Positions 28,508 to 37,893 of a stretch of DNA of 44,459 bases are shown one piece after another. A program made the position numbers and the translations under genes. The notes below the pieces were generated by a model. It was given only the letters and a program-made list of their open reading frames with translations, did no database searches and was not told where the DNA came from. Positions within the stretch are counted from its first letter, which is position 1; the number at the start of each line of letters is the position of its first letter. This DNA is from a gamma proteobacterium HTCC2207. GTDB lineage: Bacteria > Pseudomonadota > Gammaproteobacteria > Pseudomonadales > Porticoccaceae. The DNA lies in contig CAJJAU010000029.1 of NCBI GenBank assembly GCA_905182275.1, forward strand, positions 1 to 44,459, read 5' to 3'.

Positions 28508-29734
28508 ATGAATACTGATTTAAGTAAACTACACCCCTACCCATTTGAGCGGCTGGCAGACCTGAAATCTGGCATCCATCCTCCCACGCATCTAAGCCAC
28601 ATATCACTGTCCATTGGTGAACCCAAACATCCTGCGCCCGATTTTGTAAAACAAACGTTAATAGACAATATTGAAAGTATCGGTCGCTATCCAACAACAA
28701 GAGGAACCAGCGAACTTAGGCAAGCTATTAGTGAGTGGTTAGAAAAGCGCTTTGATCTAAAGTTAGGCAGTATTGATTACGACACTCAGGTGCTTCCTGT
28801 ATGTGGTACTAGAGAAGCTATCTTTGCTTTCACCCAAGCGTCAATATCCCGCGACGATATGGGAGCCCTGCCACTGGTGGTTACACCCAACCCGTTTTAT
28901 CAAATATATGAAGGCGCAGCCATCTTAGCGGGCGCACAGCCCTACTACCTTGACTGTAATCCGGCTGAGGACTTTATCCCAGACCTGTCAGCAGTTCCCA
29001 TAGACGTATGGGAAAGATGCCAATTATTGCAGTTGTGCTCTCCTGGAAACCCAACCGGCGCAGTAATGAGCTTGGCGCAAATGCAACACGCCATTGAACT
29101 TGCCGACCGCTACGATTTCATCGTCGCTAGTGATGAATGCTACTCCGAAGTCTATCTGAATGAGTCGGCACCACCACCTGGTCTGTTACAAGCTTGTGAG
29201 CAACTAGGTCGCAATGATTATTCGCGTTGTGTCGTTTTTCACAGCCTTTCCAAGCGGTCTAATTTACCCGGTTTGCGGTCCGGTTTTGTCGCCGGTGATA
29301 AAACGCTTATCCAAAGTTTTTTCAGCTACCGAACCTACCATGGCTGTAGTATGTCTCTGCCGGTGCAAAAAGCATCCATAGCCGCATGGCAAGATGAAAG
29401 CCACACCATTAAAAATAGAGCGCTGTATCGTGATAAATTTAATGCCGTCACAGAAATCTTAACTACTTGTATGGATTTTCCAGACCCGCAAGCAAGCTTT
29501 TATCTATGGCCTAAAACTCCCATCGATGACATCGATTTTGCACAACAACTGTTTGCCCAGCAAAATGTTACTTTGTTGCCCGGTCAATTCTTATCCAGAC
29601 CCGGCGCCAATGTTAACCCTGGTCAAAATCGGGTACGCATGGCTCTGGTGGCAAGCACCAAAGAGTGTGTAGAGGCTGCATTGCGTATTAAGCAGTTTAT
29701 TAGTTCACTACCTAATCCTCAGGTGAATAACTGA
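28508..29734 (+). CDS. dapC: Succinyldiaminopimelate transaminase DapC
   Basis: A 408-residue PLP aminotransferase of fold type I. DapC transfers an amino group from glutamate to N-succinyl-2-amino-6-oxopimelate in lysine and peptidoglycan precursor synthesis. The N-terminus LHPYPFERLADLKSG and LSIGEPKHPAP are typical of the Pseudomonas/Neisseria DapC type. CSPGNPTGAV, SDECYSEVY and the PLP lysine K249 in HSLSKRSNLPGLRSG are visible. It starts four bases after glnD and its stop shares a base with the nth start. The glnD-dapC pair is also seen in Pseudomonas. It works in the same pathway as dapD at 33841. Confidence 0.92.
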   Translation: MNTDLSKLHPYPFERLADLKSGIHPPTHLSHISLSIGEPKHPAPDFVKQTLIDNIESIGRYPTTRGTSELRQAISEWLEKRFDLKLGSIDYDTQVLPVCGTREAIFAFTQASISRDDMGALPLVVTPNPFYQIYEGAAILAGAQPYYLDCNPAEDFIPDLSAVPIDVWERCQLLQLCSPGNPTGAVMSLAQMQHAIELADRYDFIVASDECYSEVYLNESAPPPGLLQACEQLGRNDYSRCVVFHSLSKRSNLPGLRSGFVAGDKTLIQSFFSYRTYHGCSMSLPVQKASIAAWQDESHTIKNRALYRDKFNAVTEILTTCMDFPDPQASFYLWPKTPIDDIDFAQQLFAQQNVTLLPGQFLSRPGANVNPGQNRVRMALVASTKECVEAALRIKQFISSLPNPQVNN

Positions 29735-30387
29735 TGCTCAAAACAGAGCGTGCTGCCTTTATTTTAGAGCGCCTAACTGCACTGTATCCAGAAACTCCTG
29801 TGCCGCTTGACCACAAAGATAACTTCACACTGTTGGTGGCTGTACTTTTAAGTGCTCAATGTACAGATGAGCGCGTCAATAAAGTCACACCGGCCCTTTT
29901 TGAATTAGCAGACAACCCATTTGATATGCAGCATGTGCCGGTGGACAGTATTTATAAAGTAGTGCGGCCCTGCGGACTGGCTCCGCAAAAGTCCTCTGCA
30001 ATTTCAAGATTGTCAAAAATTCTTGTCGACCAGTTTGATGGCATAGTACCCTCTAATTTCGAGGATTTAGAGAGTCTCCCGGGCGTAGGCCATAAAACCG
30101 CCGGGGTGGTTATGTCGCAAGGGTTTGGGTATCCTGCCTTCCCCGTAGACACACACATCCATCGCTTAGCGCAGCGCTGGGGGCTTACCAAAGGTAAAAA
30201 TGTCACCCAGACAGAGCGTGACCTAAAGCAACTTTTTCATCGAGACCATTGGAATAGCCTTCACTTACAAATTATATTTTACGGGCGTGAATTCTGCTCG
30301 GCTCGCGGCTGTGATGGTCGTGTCTGCGATATCTGCACAACCTGCTATCCCAAAAGAAAAAACCCCTTTACTGCGAAAAAGCCCTAG
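29734..30387 (+). CDS. nth: Endonuclease III with altered iron-sulfur motif
   Basis: A 217-residue DNA glycosylase/AP lyase removing oxidised pyrimidines. The helix-hairpin-helix ESLPGVGHKTAGVV with the Schiff-base lysine K121 and the catalytic D139 (FPVDTHIHRL) are intact. The C-terminal cluster loop is unusual. The classic spacing is C-x6-C-x2-C-x5-C; here cysteines lie at 188, 193, 198, 201 and 204, so canonical positions one, three and four are kept while the second (195) is glycine. The ATG overlaps the dapC stop by one base (TGATG). No clear terminator follows. Confidence 0.92.
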   Translation: MLKTERAAFILERLTALYPETPVPLDHKDNFTLLVAVLLSAQCTDERVNKVTPALFELADNPFDMQHVPVDSIYKVVRPCGLAPQKSSAISRLSKILVDQFDGIVPSNFEDLESLPGVGHKTAGVVMSQGFGYPAFPVDTHIHRLAQRWGLTKGKNVTQTERDLKQLFHRDHWNSLHLQIIFYGREFCSARGCDGRVCDICTTCYPKRKNPFTAKKP

Positions 30388-30699
30388 ACCGAGGTGAATA
30401 ATTACGCCGCTCCTCTCCTATTGTTCAAAAATAGATATGTCATTAGATCGATAAATAAACTAAGCATAACGTTTAGGCTTTAATGATGGAGTGGATGACG
30501 ATATGGTTTTACAGAATAATACTGCATGCAAACCTTATTGACACTTATGGCAATTTATGTCACATTTTGCATCGAAAAGCGATAAGTACTTGCGCAGTGA
30601 ATAGTCATTATATTATGGTCTATCTTTACTTCTACTTTTACATGTGCATAGTAGAAATGCTTATAAAAATAAATCTATTTAAATAATCAGGGGCAGTCT
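30388..30699. other. AT-rich gap before the TonB-dependent receptor
   Basis: These 312 bases lie between nth and the receptor. They hold no convincing gene. An open frame at 30483-30686 lacks a ribosome-binding site and its product has no family look. A perfect TTGACA at about 30538 lacks a good -10. TTGCGC (30590-30595) with TATTAT (30611-30616) is closer than ideal (15 bases). A long untranslated leader is likely. I see no Fur box or riboswitch. Confidence 0.4.
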
Positions 30700-33321
30700 A
30701 TGAAGTACAAAAAGATCTCATCCTTAGCATTAATTCCGTTATTAACAGCAAGCTCATTTGCAATATCTCAAGAAGGCACAGACACTAAGATAGAAGAAGT
30801 ACTCGTTACGGGATCCTACTTAAAGTCGAGCGCAAAAGACGGTGCGTCACCGATCGTTATTGTCGACAGAGATAACATCGATCAAATGGGTGCTATGTCT
30901 ATCTCCGACATTACTCGAAACATGACGGCCAACTCTGGTGCAGAGAATGTACCTGATTCATTTACCTCTGGCAGTACGCAGGGCACAAGTAATGTTAATT
31001 TAAGAGGACTTGGACTGGGCTCGACTCTCGTACTCGTCAATGGTCGCCGCAACACATTGGCTGCAGCCGTCGCCAATGACGGATCTAGCTTTGTCGACAC
31101 TAGTATGATTCCTGCTATTGCAATAGAGCGTGTGGAAGTTCTTAAAGAAGGTGCTGCTGCAGTCTATGGGTCTGATGCCATTGCGGGAGTAGTAAACTAT
31201 ATTACGAGAAGCGACTTTGTGGGAACTGAGATTGGTGTATTTCAACAATCAACCACCTCAGACAGTCAAACAGACACCCAATTCAGCTTCTTGCACGGTT
31301 GGGCTGACGAGAGCACTAACGTTGTCGTTGCAGCTCAATACATGGATCGCTCAAACTTGAGCGGTGCGGACCGTCCGACACTTATCGAAAATGCCAATTC
31401 AGGGTTAGGCAATTCGTTTCTCCTATTCGGCCCATCTACCGTTGATTCTGGTGCCTATGCCGGTACCTATACTCCATTTGAAAACGTCGCCGATGCTGGC
31501 TGTATCGAAAATGGTGGAATCCTTATTCCACAAGCAAATGGCCAACGATGTGGTTTTAAATACGGACCAAGATTCAATATCGTGAACGAAGAGACGCGCA
31601 CACACCTTTTCGGTAGCCTGCAGCATGATCTCGACAACGGTATGGAATTCAATGCTGAAGCGATGTGGGCCAATGTTGAAGTTCTGGATAATCCCCAGTC
31701 CCCCAGCTATCCTGCATTATCCTATTTGAGCCCGTCTCGCGCCATAATGCCTGGTCAAGCGGGAAATCCGTTTGGCGTGCCAGTGTTGTGGTTAGGCCGC
31801 CCTCTTGGCTCAGCCTTTGACTCACCGTTAGCAACCCGTGACAACACGCACTTCAGAGCAGCGTTTGAACTCGACGGTGATTTTGGTGACTATCACTTCA
31901 ACACCGCTTTGACGCATAGTAACTATGATGGATATGGCGCTCAGCCGGACACCAGCACCTCTAAATTTGCCGCCGCCATAGCAGGAACTGGTGGACCGAA
32001 TGGTAATGAGAGCTGGAATCTATTTGACCCTCTAGCCAACAGTCAGGCGCTTATCGACTATATATCAGTCGAGCAGCAAACCGCTACCGATACAGCACTA
32101 ACCGTTTTCGATCTTGTTGTTGATGGTGAAATCGGTGGATTTGACTTCGCATCGGGTGTTCAACTACGAAACGAATCATTAGAAGTAAATCGTAATGATA
32201 TCAGCCGAGTTGAATTTGATGCTGCGGGCAACTTAACCAAACCGGCGGATCTTCTGTTCCTAGGCGGTGGTGTCAATGCTGATGAATCTAGATCAGCATG
32301 GGCTATGTTCGCAGAATTCCAGCGTAGTATTACTGATTCTTTGGATATTGGATTCGCTGGACGATATGAAAATCTTGACTCGGGCTCTACCTTTGATCCT
32401 AAGATCTCTATGCGCTTTGAAGCCACAGATAACTTAATCCTGCGCGCATCTGCGTCCACCTCTTATCGCGAAGCCTCGCTTGCACAGCTTTACGCCAGTC
32501 AGGTTAGTCTGCAGGGTATTCAGGACTTTAATGCTGACGGAACCGCTAAAGGTGGCACCGCGTTCATTCGTGTTGCGCAAAATGCAAATGCTGATCTCAA
32601 ACCTGAGGAAGCAGACAACATCAATCTTGGTGCAGTTTGGTCTGCAAGTGATAACTTACAGGTGACCTTAGACTACTGGGCTGTGGATTATACGAACTTA
32701 ATTACGATTGAAAGTGCTCAAGGTAAAGTTGTTGCTGATCCAAGCCAATCTGATATCAAACGTACTGAAGGCGGTACACTGTTCGGCATTACCACTAATT
32801 ACTTTAATGCCGCATCCGTAAATGCTGATGGTATTGATATTGAAGTTGCCTATGACTTCCCAGAGAGCAGCTTGGGTAACCTCGACTTGACTGTCGATCT
32901 AAGTCATTACTTGAGCTATGAAATTCCGGTCAATGGTCAAAAAACTGATGTAGTTGGTCTCTTTAACCACGACAACTTTGCGCGTTCGTTGCCTGATACA
33001 AAAGCTAATGCATCATTACGTTGGGAAACTGGAGCTCACCAAGCGTCTGTAACCGCACGTTATATTGCTGCATATGAGACTACACGAGCAGCTCCTCCAG
33101 CAGGCTACTCTAGTAACATCGACAGCCATCTTACTTGGGATGCTCAATACAACTACCAGTTAACAATGTCTTCTGTGGATACACAAATCACTATGGGTGT
33201 TTTGAACTTAACTGATGAAGAGCCACCGTTGGTATGGGATGCAGCTAACTTTAGTTATGACTCGCGTCAGCACGATGCACGAGGTCGTATGGCTTATGTT
33301 AGATTGAAGTTTGCATTCTAG
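30700..33321 (+). CDS. TonB-dependent outer membrane receptor
   Basis: An 873-residue active-transport receptor. A signal peptide (MKYKKISSLALIPLL..., cleavage near AISQ) leads to a TonB-box-like EEVLVTGS. The plug domain follows (about residues 40-170, with NLRGLGLGSTLVLVNGRR and EVLKEGAAAVYGSDAIAGVVNY), then a large beta-barrel ending in the aromatic strand AYVRLKFAF. Energy comes from TonB-ExbB-ExbD. The substrate cannot be told from the sequence. The gene stands alone, with no nearby FecR/sigma factor, hydrolase or SusD partner to hint at a ligand. A GGGG ribosome-binding site precedes the ATG, and a strong terminator follows. Confidence 0.93.
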   Translation: MKYKKISSLALIPLLTASSFAISQEGTDTKIEEVLVTGSYLKSSAKDGASPIVIVDRDNIDQMGAMSISDITRNMTANSGAENVPDSFTSGSTQGTSNVNLRGLGLGSTLVLVNGRRNTLAAAVANDGSSFVDTSMIPAIAIERVEVLKEGAAAVYGSDAIAGVVNYITRSDFVGTEIGVFQQSTTSDSQTDTQFSFLHGWADESTNVVVAAQYMDRSNLSGADRPTLIENANSGLGNSFLLFGPSTVDSGAYAGTYTPFENVADAGCIENGGILIPQANGQRCGFKYGPRFNIVNEETRTHLFGSLQHDLDNGMEFNAEAMWANVEVLDNPQSPSYPALSYLSPSRAIMPGQAGNPFGVPVLWLGRPLGSAFDSPLATRDNTHFRAAFELDGDFGDYHFNTALTHSNYDGYGAQPDTSTSKFAAAIAGTGGPNGNESWNLFDPLANSQALIDYISVEQQTATDTALTVFDLVVDGEIGGFDFASGVQLRNESLEVNRNDISRVEFDAAGNLTKPADLLFLGGGVNADESRSAWAMFAEFQRSITDSLDIGFAGRYENLDSGSTFDPKISMRFEATDNLILRASASTSYREASLAQLYASQVSLQGIQDFNADGTAKGGTAFIRVAQNANADLKPEEADNINLGAVWSASDNLQVTLDYWAVDYTNLITIESAQGKVVADPSQSDIKRTEGGTLFGITTNYFNAASVNADGIDIEVAYDFPESSLGNLDLTVDLSHYLSYEIPVNGQKTDVVGLFNHDNFARSLPDTKANASLRWETGAHQASVTARYIAAYETTRAAPPAGYSSNIDSHLTWDAQYNYQLTMSSVDTQITMGVLNLTDEEPPLVWDAANFSYDSRQHDARGRMAYVRLKFAF

Positions 33322-33342
33322 ATTTAACGTTTGTAATACGCC

Positions 33343-33372
33343 AAAAGCCCCTCCCTGTGAGGGGCTTTTTTT
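33343..33372 (+). terminator. Rho-independent terminator of the TonB receptor
   Basis: A perfect 11-bp stem (AAAAGCCCCTC with GAGGGGCTTTT) has a five-base loop, CCTGT, and ends in seven T. It lies 21 bases after the receptor stop, so the receptor is a one-gene transcript. Confidence 0.95.
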
Positions 33373-33471
33373 GTGCTCAATTTTGGCCGCCTAAAAGGCT
33401 GCGCTTATTTGCGGATATGACGCGTAACTTTTGCTACTATTGCAGGCCAAAAATAGAGCAACACATTACCC

Positions 33472-33816
33472 ATGACTACCCTATTTGGCATCAAAAACTG
33501 CGATACCGTAAAAAAAGCACGCCTTTGGCTAACTGAGCAAAACGTTGAGCATAATTTTCATGATGTCAGAGCAGATGGCCTAAGCATTGATCAAATAAAC
33601 CAATGGATTGACAGCGCGGGCTGGGAAACGGTGTTGAATCGTCGTGGCACGACCTGGCGCAAGCTCGATCTTAGTATTCAGCAAAGCACCACCTGTGATA
33701 ATGTAGCCGCACTGTTACTGGCCAATCCTGCCATGATTAAACGCCCTATTCTGGATAACAACGGTATTATTACTATCGGCTTTAAGCCAGAGCACTACCA
33801 CTCAATTTTTAAGTAA
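33472..33816 (+). CDS. ArsC/Spx-family protein, YffB-like
   Basis: A 114-residue thioredoxin-fold protein of the arsenate-reductase-like YffB group. The N-terminus FGIKNCDTVKKARLWL with one cysteine (C10), the LNRRGTTWRKL segment and RPILDNNG near residue 91 are family marks. YffB proteins have been linked to glutathione-dependent thiol reduction, and true arsenate reductase activity is doubtful. It lies 24 bases before dapD. YffB-type genes often neighbour dapD or dapE in gammaproteobacteria, but the reason is not known. Confidence 0.87.
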   Translation: MTTLFGIKNCDTVKKARLWLTEQNVEHNFHDVRADGLSIDQINQWIDSAGWETVLNRRGTTWRKLDLSIQQSTTCDNVAALLLANPAMIKRPILDNNGIITIGFKPEHYHSIFK

Positions 33817-33840
33817 AACCAACAGGAAAATAACGATCTT

Positions 33841-34869
33841 ATGAACAATCTTTACGCGTTTGGCATTGGTATTGGCACTAAAAACACCGCTGGAGAATGG
33901 CTGGAGGTTTTTTACCCTGTGCCAATGCTCAATCCAGACAATGACTTAGCGGCGATTCTCACCTCAAGCCTAGATTTAAACAACGGTGATATAGAGCCCT
34001 CGAGCCAACAGCTTTCCTCGCTAGCAAGTGCACTAGACCAAAACGGCTATAAACAACTAGCCGAGACTGTCTTCGCCCTGCAAGCTTCAGAAAAACAGAT
34101 CGTCGCTGTAATGCTCTCTAGCGATGCAGCACCAATGTCAGTGCCGCAAGGCTATCTTAAGCTACACCTGCTGTCGCACCGATTGGTCAAGCCACATCAA
34201 ACCAATATTTCAGGAATTTTTGGCGTATTAAAAAATATCGCATGGACCAACGTCGGTGCCATAGATATTCAAGAGCTTCCTGATCGTGCGTTAGCCGCGC
34301 GTATGGCGGGAAACCCAATACAGGTAGACTGTGTGGATAAATTCCCCAAAATGGTCGACTACGTAGTGCCCACTGGCATACGTATTGCTGATACCAGCCG
34401 AGTCAGGCTGGGCGCTTATGTTGGCGAGGGCACTACCGTCATGCATGAGGGCTTCATTAACTTCAACGCCGGCACTCAGGGGCCGAATATGGTTGAAGGT
34501 CGCATTTCAGCGGGTGTATTCTGCGGTGCAGGCTCAGACATTGGTGGAGGTGCATCAATAATGGGAACTTTATCCGGCGGCGGTACTGAAGTTATTTCAC
34601 TGGGTGAAAAATGCCTGCTTGGCGCTAATGCGGGCGCTGGAATATCGCTCGGAGATCGGTGCACCATTGAAGCAGGTCTCTATGTGACTGGCGGCACCAT
34701 TGTCACCCTTTTGGATGACCACAAAGGAGTTAGCGGAAAAATTAAAGCCCGAGACCTCTCGGGGCAGAGTGATCTGCTCTTCCGACGGAACTCCATCACG
34801 GGAAAGGTTGAGTGCTTGACCAATAAAACTGCTGTCGAACTTAATGATGCACTGCATAGTGCCAATTAA
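33841..34869 (+). CDS. dapD: Tetrahydrodipicolinate N-succinyltransferase DapD (long form)
   Basis: A 342-residue enzyme using succinyl-CoA to acylate tetrahydrodipicolinate, committing it to the succinylase branch of diaminopimelate and lysine synthesis. It is the long form known from Pseudomonas and actinobacteria, not the 274-residue E. coli form. After an N-terminal domain of about 170 residues come left-handed beta-helix repeats, with VRLGAYVGEGTTVMHEGFIN and GRISAGVFCGAGSDIGGGAS. Its product is the precursor for the DapC step encoded at 28508. Confidence 0.94.
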   Translation: MNNLYAFGIGIGTKNTAGEWLEVFYPVPMLNPDNDLAAILTSSLDLNNGDIEPSSQQLSSLASALDQNGYKQLAETVFALQASEKQIVAVMLSSDAAPMSVPQGYLKLHLLSHRLVKPHQTNISGIFGVLKNIAWTNVGAIDIQELPDRALAARMAGNPIQVDCVDKFPKMVDYVVPTGIRIADTSRVRLGAYVGEGTTVMHEGFINFNAGTQGPNMVEGRISAGVFCGAGSDIGGGASIMGTLSGGGTEVISLGEKCLLGANAGAGISLGDRCTIEAGLYVTGGTIVTLLDDHKGVSGKIKARDLSGQSDLLFRRNSITGKVECLTNKTAVELNDALHSAN

Positions 34870-34939
34870 CCCAAATTGGGTATACGGTAAAGCATAGATT
34901 CGTCTAAAATAACCTTGCTTATACAAAGAGGAACTAATT

Positions 34940-37381
34940 TTGCGCTCCAAACTACTATTACTCAGCCTTGCACTCATTTCTTCAATATCACATGCCAGCG
35001 CGGTGAATCAAACTAAAGGCGACTTTGTCGATAAATTTCGTCAATTGGAAGAAATATTACCTACCCCAAATCGCTATAGATCTGCTTCTGGCGAACCTGG
35101 CCGCGACTATTGGCAGCAACAGGTTGACTATAAAATCACTGCGGTACTCGACGAAACTAAACGGCACCTCAGCGCAAGTCAACAGATCAGCTACACCAAC
35201 AATTCACCTGAAACTCTGAAATACCTGTGGTTGCAGCTTGAACAAAATCGCTTCAAAGCAGATTCAATGGCCGAAATGTCTGGTGATTTCGCTGGAATTG
35301 GTCGTCGTGGACCAGGCACTAAATCGAATAATGGTGATGCACCCGCCGGTATTAGCTTCGGTGAGTTGAGACGACAACAGTACTACGCTGATAACGAGCC
35401 AGGTTACGAAATTAGCGATGTACGGGATAGTAATAACAAGCCATTGTCTAATATTGTGGTTGGCGCGCAAATGCGTATTGATTTACCTAGCCCGCTAAAA
35501 CCTGGGCAAACCACATTGATTAAGATGGACTATCAATTCAATATCCTTGAAGAAGATGCGGTATCGGCAAGGGCCGGCTATGAGCATTTTCCAGATGATG
35601 AGCGCGATGGCGGCAATGATATATTCTTATTAGCCCAGTGGTTTCCCCGCGTATCGGCCTATTCCGACTATGAAGCGTGGCACAATAAAGAATTTTTAGG
35701 GCGTGGTGAGTTTACACTGGAATTTGGTGATTATGATGTCAGCCTAACCGTACCCGATGATCACATAGTCGCAGCCACAGGGGTATTACAAAACCCCAAA
35801 AAGGTACTCAGTAAACAGCAGCGAGAGCGTTTAATAACAGCCAAAGACGCAGAGCGTCCGGTTTATATCGTGACTGCTGAAGAAGCGCTAGAGAAAGAAA
35901 AAACTGCCAGTACAAATAGCCAAACTTGGCGCTTTAAAGCCAATAATGTGAGAGATTTCGCCTGGTCCTCATCACGAAAATTCATGTGGGATGCCAAAGG
36001 TCATCAACAGGGTGGCGACGATCAACCCCTAGTCATGGCGATGTCGTTTTTCCCTAAAGAAGGCGGTGACTTGTGGTCAAAATATTCAACCGAGTCTGTT
36101 ATCCACACTATGGAGGTTTACTCGCGCTATTCTTTTGATTACCCCTACCCTGTGGCCCAAAGTGTAAACGGTCCTGTCGGCGGTATGGAATATCCAATGA
36201 TCACCTTTAACGGGCCGAGAACAACTTGGCATGAAGATGGCTCAAGAACGTACACTCAAGCCGAAAAGCGCTTTTTAATTGGTGTCGTCATACACGAAAT
36301 AGGCCATATCTACTTCCCTATGATCGTCAACTCTGATGAGCGCCAATGGACCTGGATGGATGAAGGACTAAATAGCTTTCTTGATGGTGTCGCCGGACGA
36401 GAGTGGGACCCGATGATGCCCTGGGGTGTTGAGCCGCGAGACATTACCGATTATATGAAATCAACCGTCCAAGTACCTATCATGACTCAGTCAGACAGTG
36501 TGCTGCGCTTGGGTCCTAATGCCTACACAAAACCTGCCGCAGCATTAAATATTCTGCGCGAGGTGATAATGGGTCGTGAGTTGTTTGATTTTGCCTTTAA
36601 GGAATATGCACAGCGCTGGAAATACAAACGCCCTACTCCATCAGATTTTTTCCGCACCATGGAAGAAGCCTCCGGCGTTGACCTTGATTGGTTTTGGCAC
36701 GGCTGGTTCTATACCACTGATCATGTTGATATCTCCCTTGATAAGGTATCCGAACTTCGATTGGACACTAAAGATCCAGACATAGACTTCGCGCGCCAGC
36801 GCAAGGATGAAGCAGACAAACCGTCATCATTATTTGTAGAACGCAACAAGGCTGAGGGCAGTGTTTTATGGCTTGATAAGAACGCTGATGTCAGCGATTT
36901 CTATGATCAGAATGACCGCTTCACCGTGACCAATAAAGAGCGCAATAAATATCAGCAAATGCTCGTTGATCTTGAGCCATGGGAACGCACAGCATTAGAA
37001 AGAGCCGTTAGAGAAGACAAACACTATTATGTTTTAGAGTTCTCAAATTTAGGCGGTCTGGTAATGCCTATCCTTTTGCAACTTACCTATGAAAATGGCG
37101 ATATAGAAGATCGGTATATTCCCGCTGAAATATGGCGTAGAGCGCCTCATCAGGTGAAAAAGCTAATTGTTACCGACAACAAACTGAGCTCTGTCACCGT
37201 TGACGCAGGTTGGGAGACAGCAGATGTCAACGTACATAACAACCACTACCCGCGCAAAATTATTCCCTCGCGAATCAATGCCTACAAATCTAAAAAGAGT
37301 ACCGACAAGGTGCGCAGAGACATCATGCATGACATAAAAACTGAACTTGAAGAGCCGAAAGTAAAACCCAAGAAAAAGTGA
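34940..37381 (+). CDS. Secreted M1-family metallopeptidase
   Basis: An 813-residue zinc peptidase. A signal peptide (residues 1-20, cleavage after SHASA) indicates export. An N-terminal beta-sandwich of about 300 residues, like that of leukotriene A4 hydrolase-type enzymes, precedes the catalytic domain. GGMEYP (414-419) stands where the GxMEN exopeptidase motif lies. HEIGH (H452, E453, H456) and E475 in WMDEG show exact HExxH-x18-E spacing. The C-terminal third is Lys/Asp rich and ends with a basic tail. The start is TTG, with AGAGGA about eight bases upstream and no nearby ATG giving the signal peptide. It overlaps the next gene by four bases. Substrates are unknown. Confidence 0.9.
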   Translation: MRSKLLLLSLALISSISHASAVNQTKGDFVDKFRQLEEILPTPNRYRSASGEPGRDYWQQQVDYKITAVLDETKRHLSASQQISYTNNSPETLKYLWLQLEQNRFKADSMAEMSGDFAGIGRRGPGTKSNNGDAPAGISFGELRRQQYYADNEPGYEISDVRDSNNKPLSNIVVGAQMRIDLPSPLKPGQTTLIKMDYQFNILEEDAVSARAGYEHFPDDERDGGNDIFLLAQWFPRVSAYSDYEAWHNKEFLGRGEFTLEFGDYDVSLTVPDDHIVAATGVLQNPKKVLSKQQRERLITAKDAERPVYIVTAEEALEKEKTASTNSQTWRFKANNVRDFAWSSSRKFMWDAKGHQQGGDDQPLVMAMSFFPKEGGDLWSKYSTESVIHTMEVYSRYSFDYPYPVAQSVNGPVGGMEYPMITFNGPRTTWHEDGSRTYTQAEKRFLIGVVIHEIGHIYFPMIVNSDERQWTWMDEGLNSFLDGVAGREWDPMMPWGVEPRDITDYMKSTVQVPIMTQSDSVLRLGPNAYTKPAAALNILREVIMGRELFDFAFKEYAQRWKYKRPTPSDFFRTMEEASGVDLDWFWHGWFYTTDHVDISLDKVSELRLDTKDPDIDFARQRKDEADKPSSLFVERNKAEGSVLWLDKNADVSDFYDQNDRFTVTNKERNKYQQMLVDLEPWERTALERAVREDKHYYVLEFSNLGGLVMPILLQLTYENGDIEDRYIPAEIWRRAPHQVKKLIVTDNKLSSVTVDAGWETADVNVHNNHYPRKIIPSRINAYKSKKSTDKVRRDIMHDIKTELEEPKVKPKKK

Positions 37382-37893
37382 ATTTTATGCCTAACGTTTT
37401 GTGTGCCATCTACCTTGCCGTATTAATTATACTTAGCGGCAATGTGGGTGCGCACGAGCAAAAAACCAGTATCACGGTCGTGCTGGCCAACAAAAACAGT
37501 GGTCTATTAGAGATTAGCCATAGATTTAACATTCATGACGCTGAACATGCCCTAACCAAGCTGTTTGGCGGTAACACTGACATAATAAATGATCCCGATA
37601 CGCAAATGCGCTTTAGTGAGTACATTCAAGGTCAATTCGCGCTGCGGATTAGCGACCAACTACCCATCGCCATCAGCTACGTCGGCCATGAAGTCGATGG
37701 TAAGTTTTTCTGGGTCTATCAGGAAGCACCTCTACCACCCTCAATCCCTCAGATTCAGGTATTTGCCAATGCGCTGCAATCGGTATGGAAGAGGCAGACC
37801 AATCTAGTTAATATTGAAGGGTTGGGCTCCATTCAATCACTGCGTTTTATTTTCAATAGCCAATGGCAAACGGTTAACCTCAATCCTCCCTAA
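37378..37893 (+). CDS. DUF6702 family secreted protein
   Basis: A 171-residue protein with a signal peptide (cleavage after NVGA, before HEQKTS). The pattern ISHRFNIHDAEHALTKLFG, then a long charged part and SYVGHEVDGKFFWVYQE, matches the small DUF6702 family, whose function is not established. It begins at GTG in a GTGA overlap with the peptidase stop, so the two are probably translated together; an ATG at 37387 is an alternative that leaves the signal peptide intact. The pairing with an M1 peptidase suggests a shared periplasmic or surface role, which is inference. Confidence 0.8.
   Translation: MNFMPNVLCAIYLAVLIILSGNVGAHEQKTSITVVLANKNSGLLEISHRFNIHDAEHALTKLFGGNTDIINDPDTQMRFSEYIQGQFALRISDQLPIAISYVGHEVDGKFFWVYQEAPLPPSIPQIQVFANALQSVWKRQTNLVNIEGLGSIQSLRFIFNSQWQTVNLNPP

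Noticed and set aside
30483-30686. Open frame of 67 codons before the TonB receptor
   Set aside because: No ribosome-binding site, AT-driven composition (many Ile, Tyr, Leu, Cys), no family resemblance, and it lies in the likely leader of the receptor.
34869-34881. Palindrome ACCCAA-a-TTGGGT at the dapD stop
   Set aside because: The loop is a single base and there is no T-run, so it is not a terminator; it is short enough to be chance.
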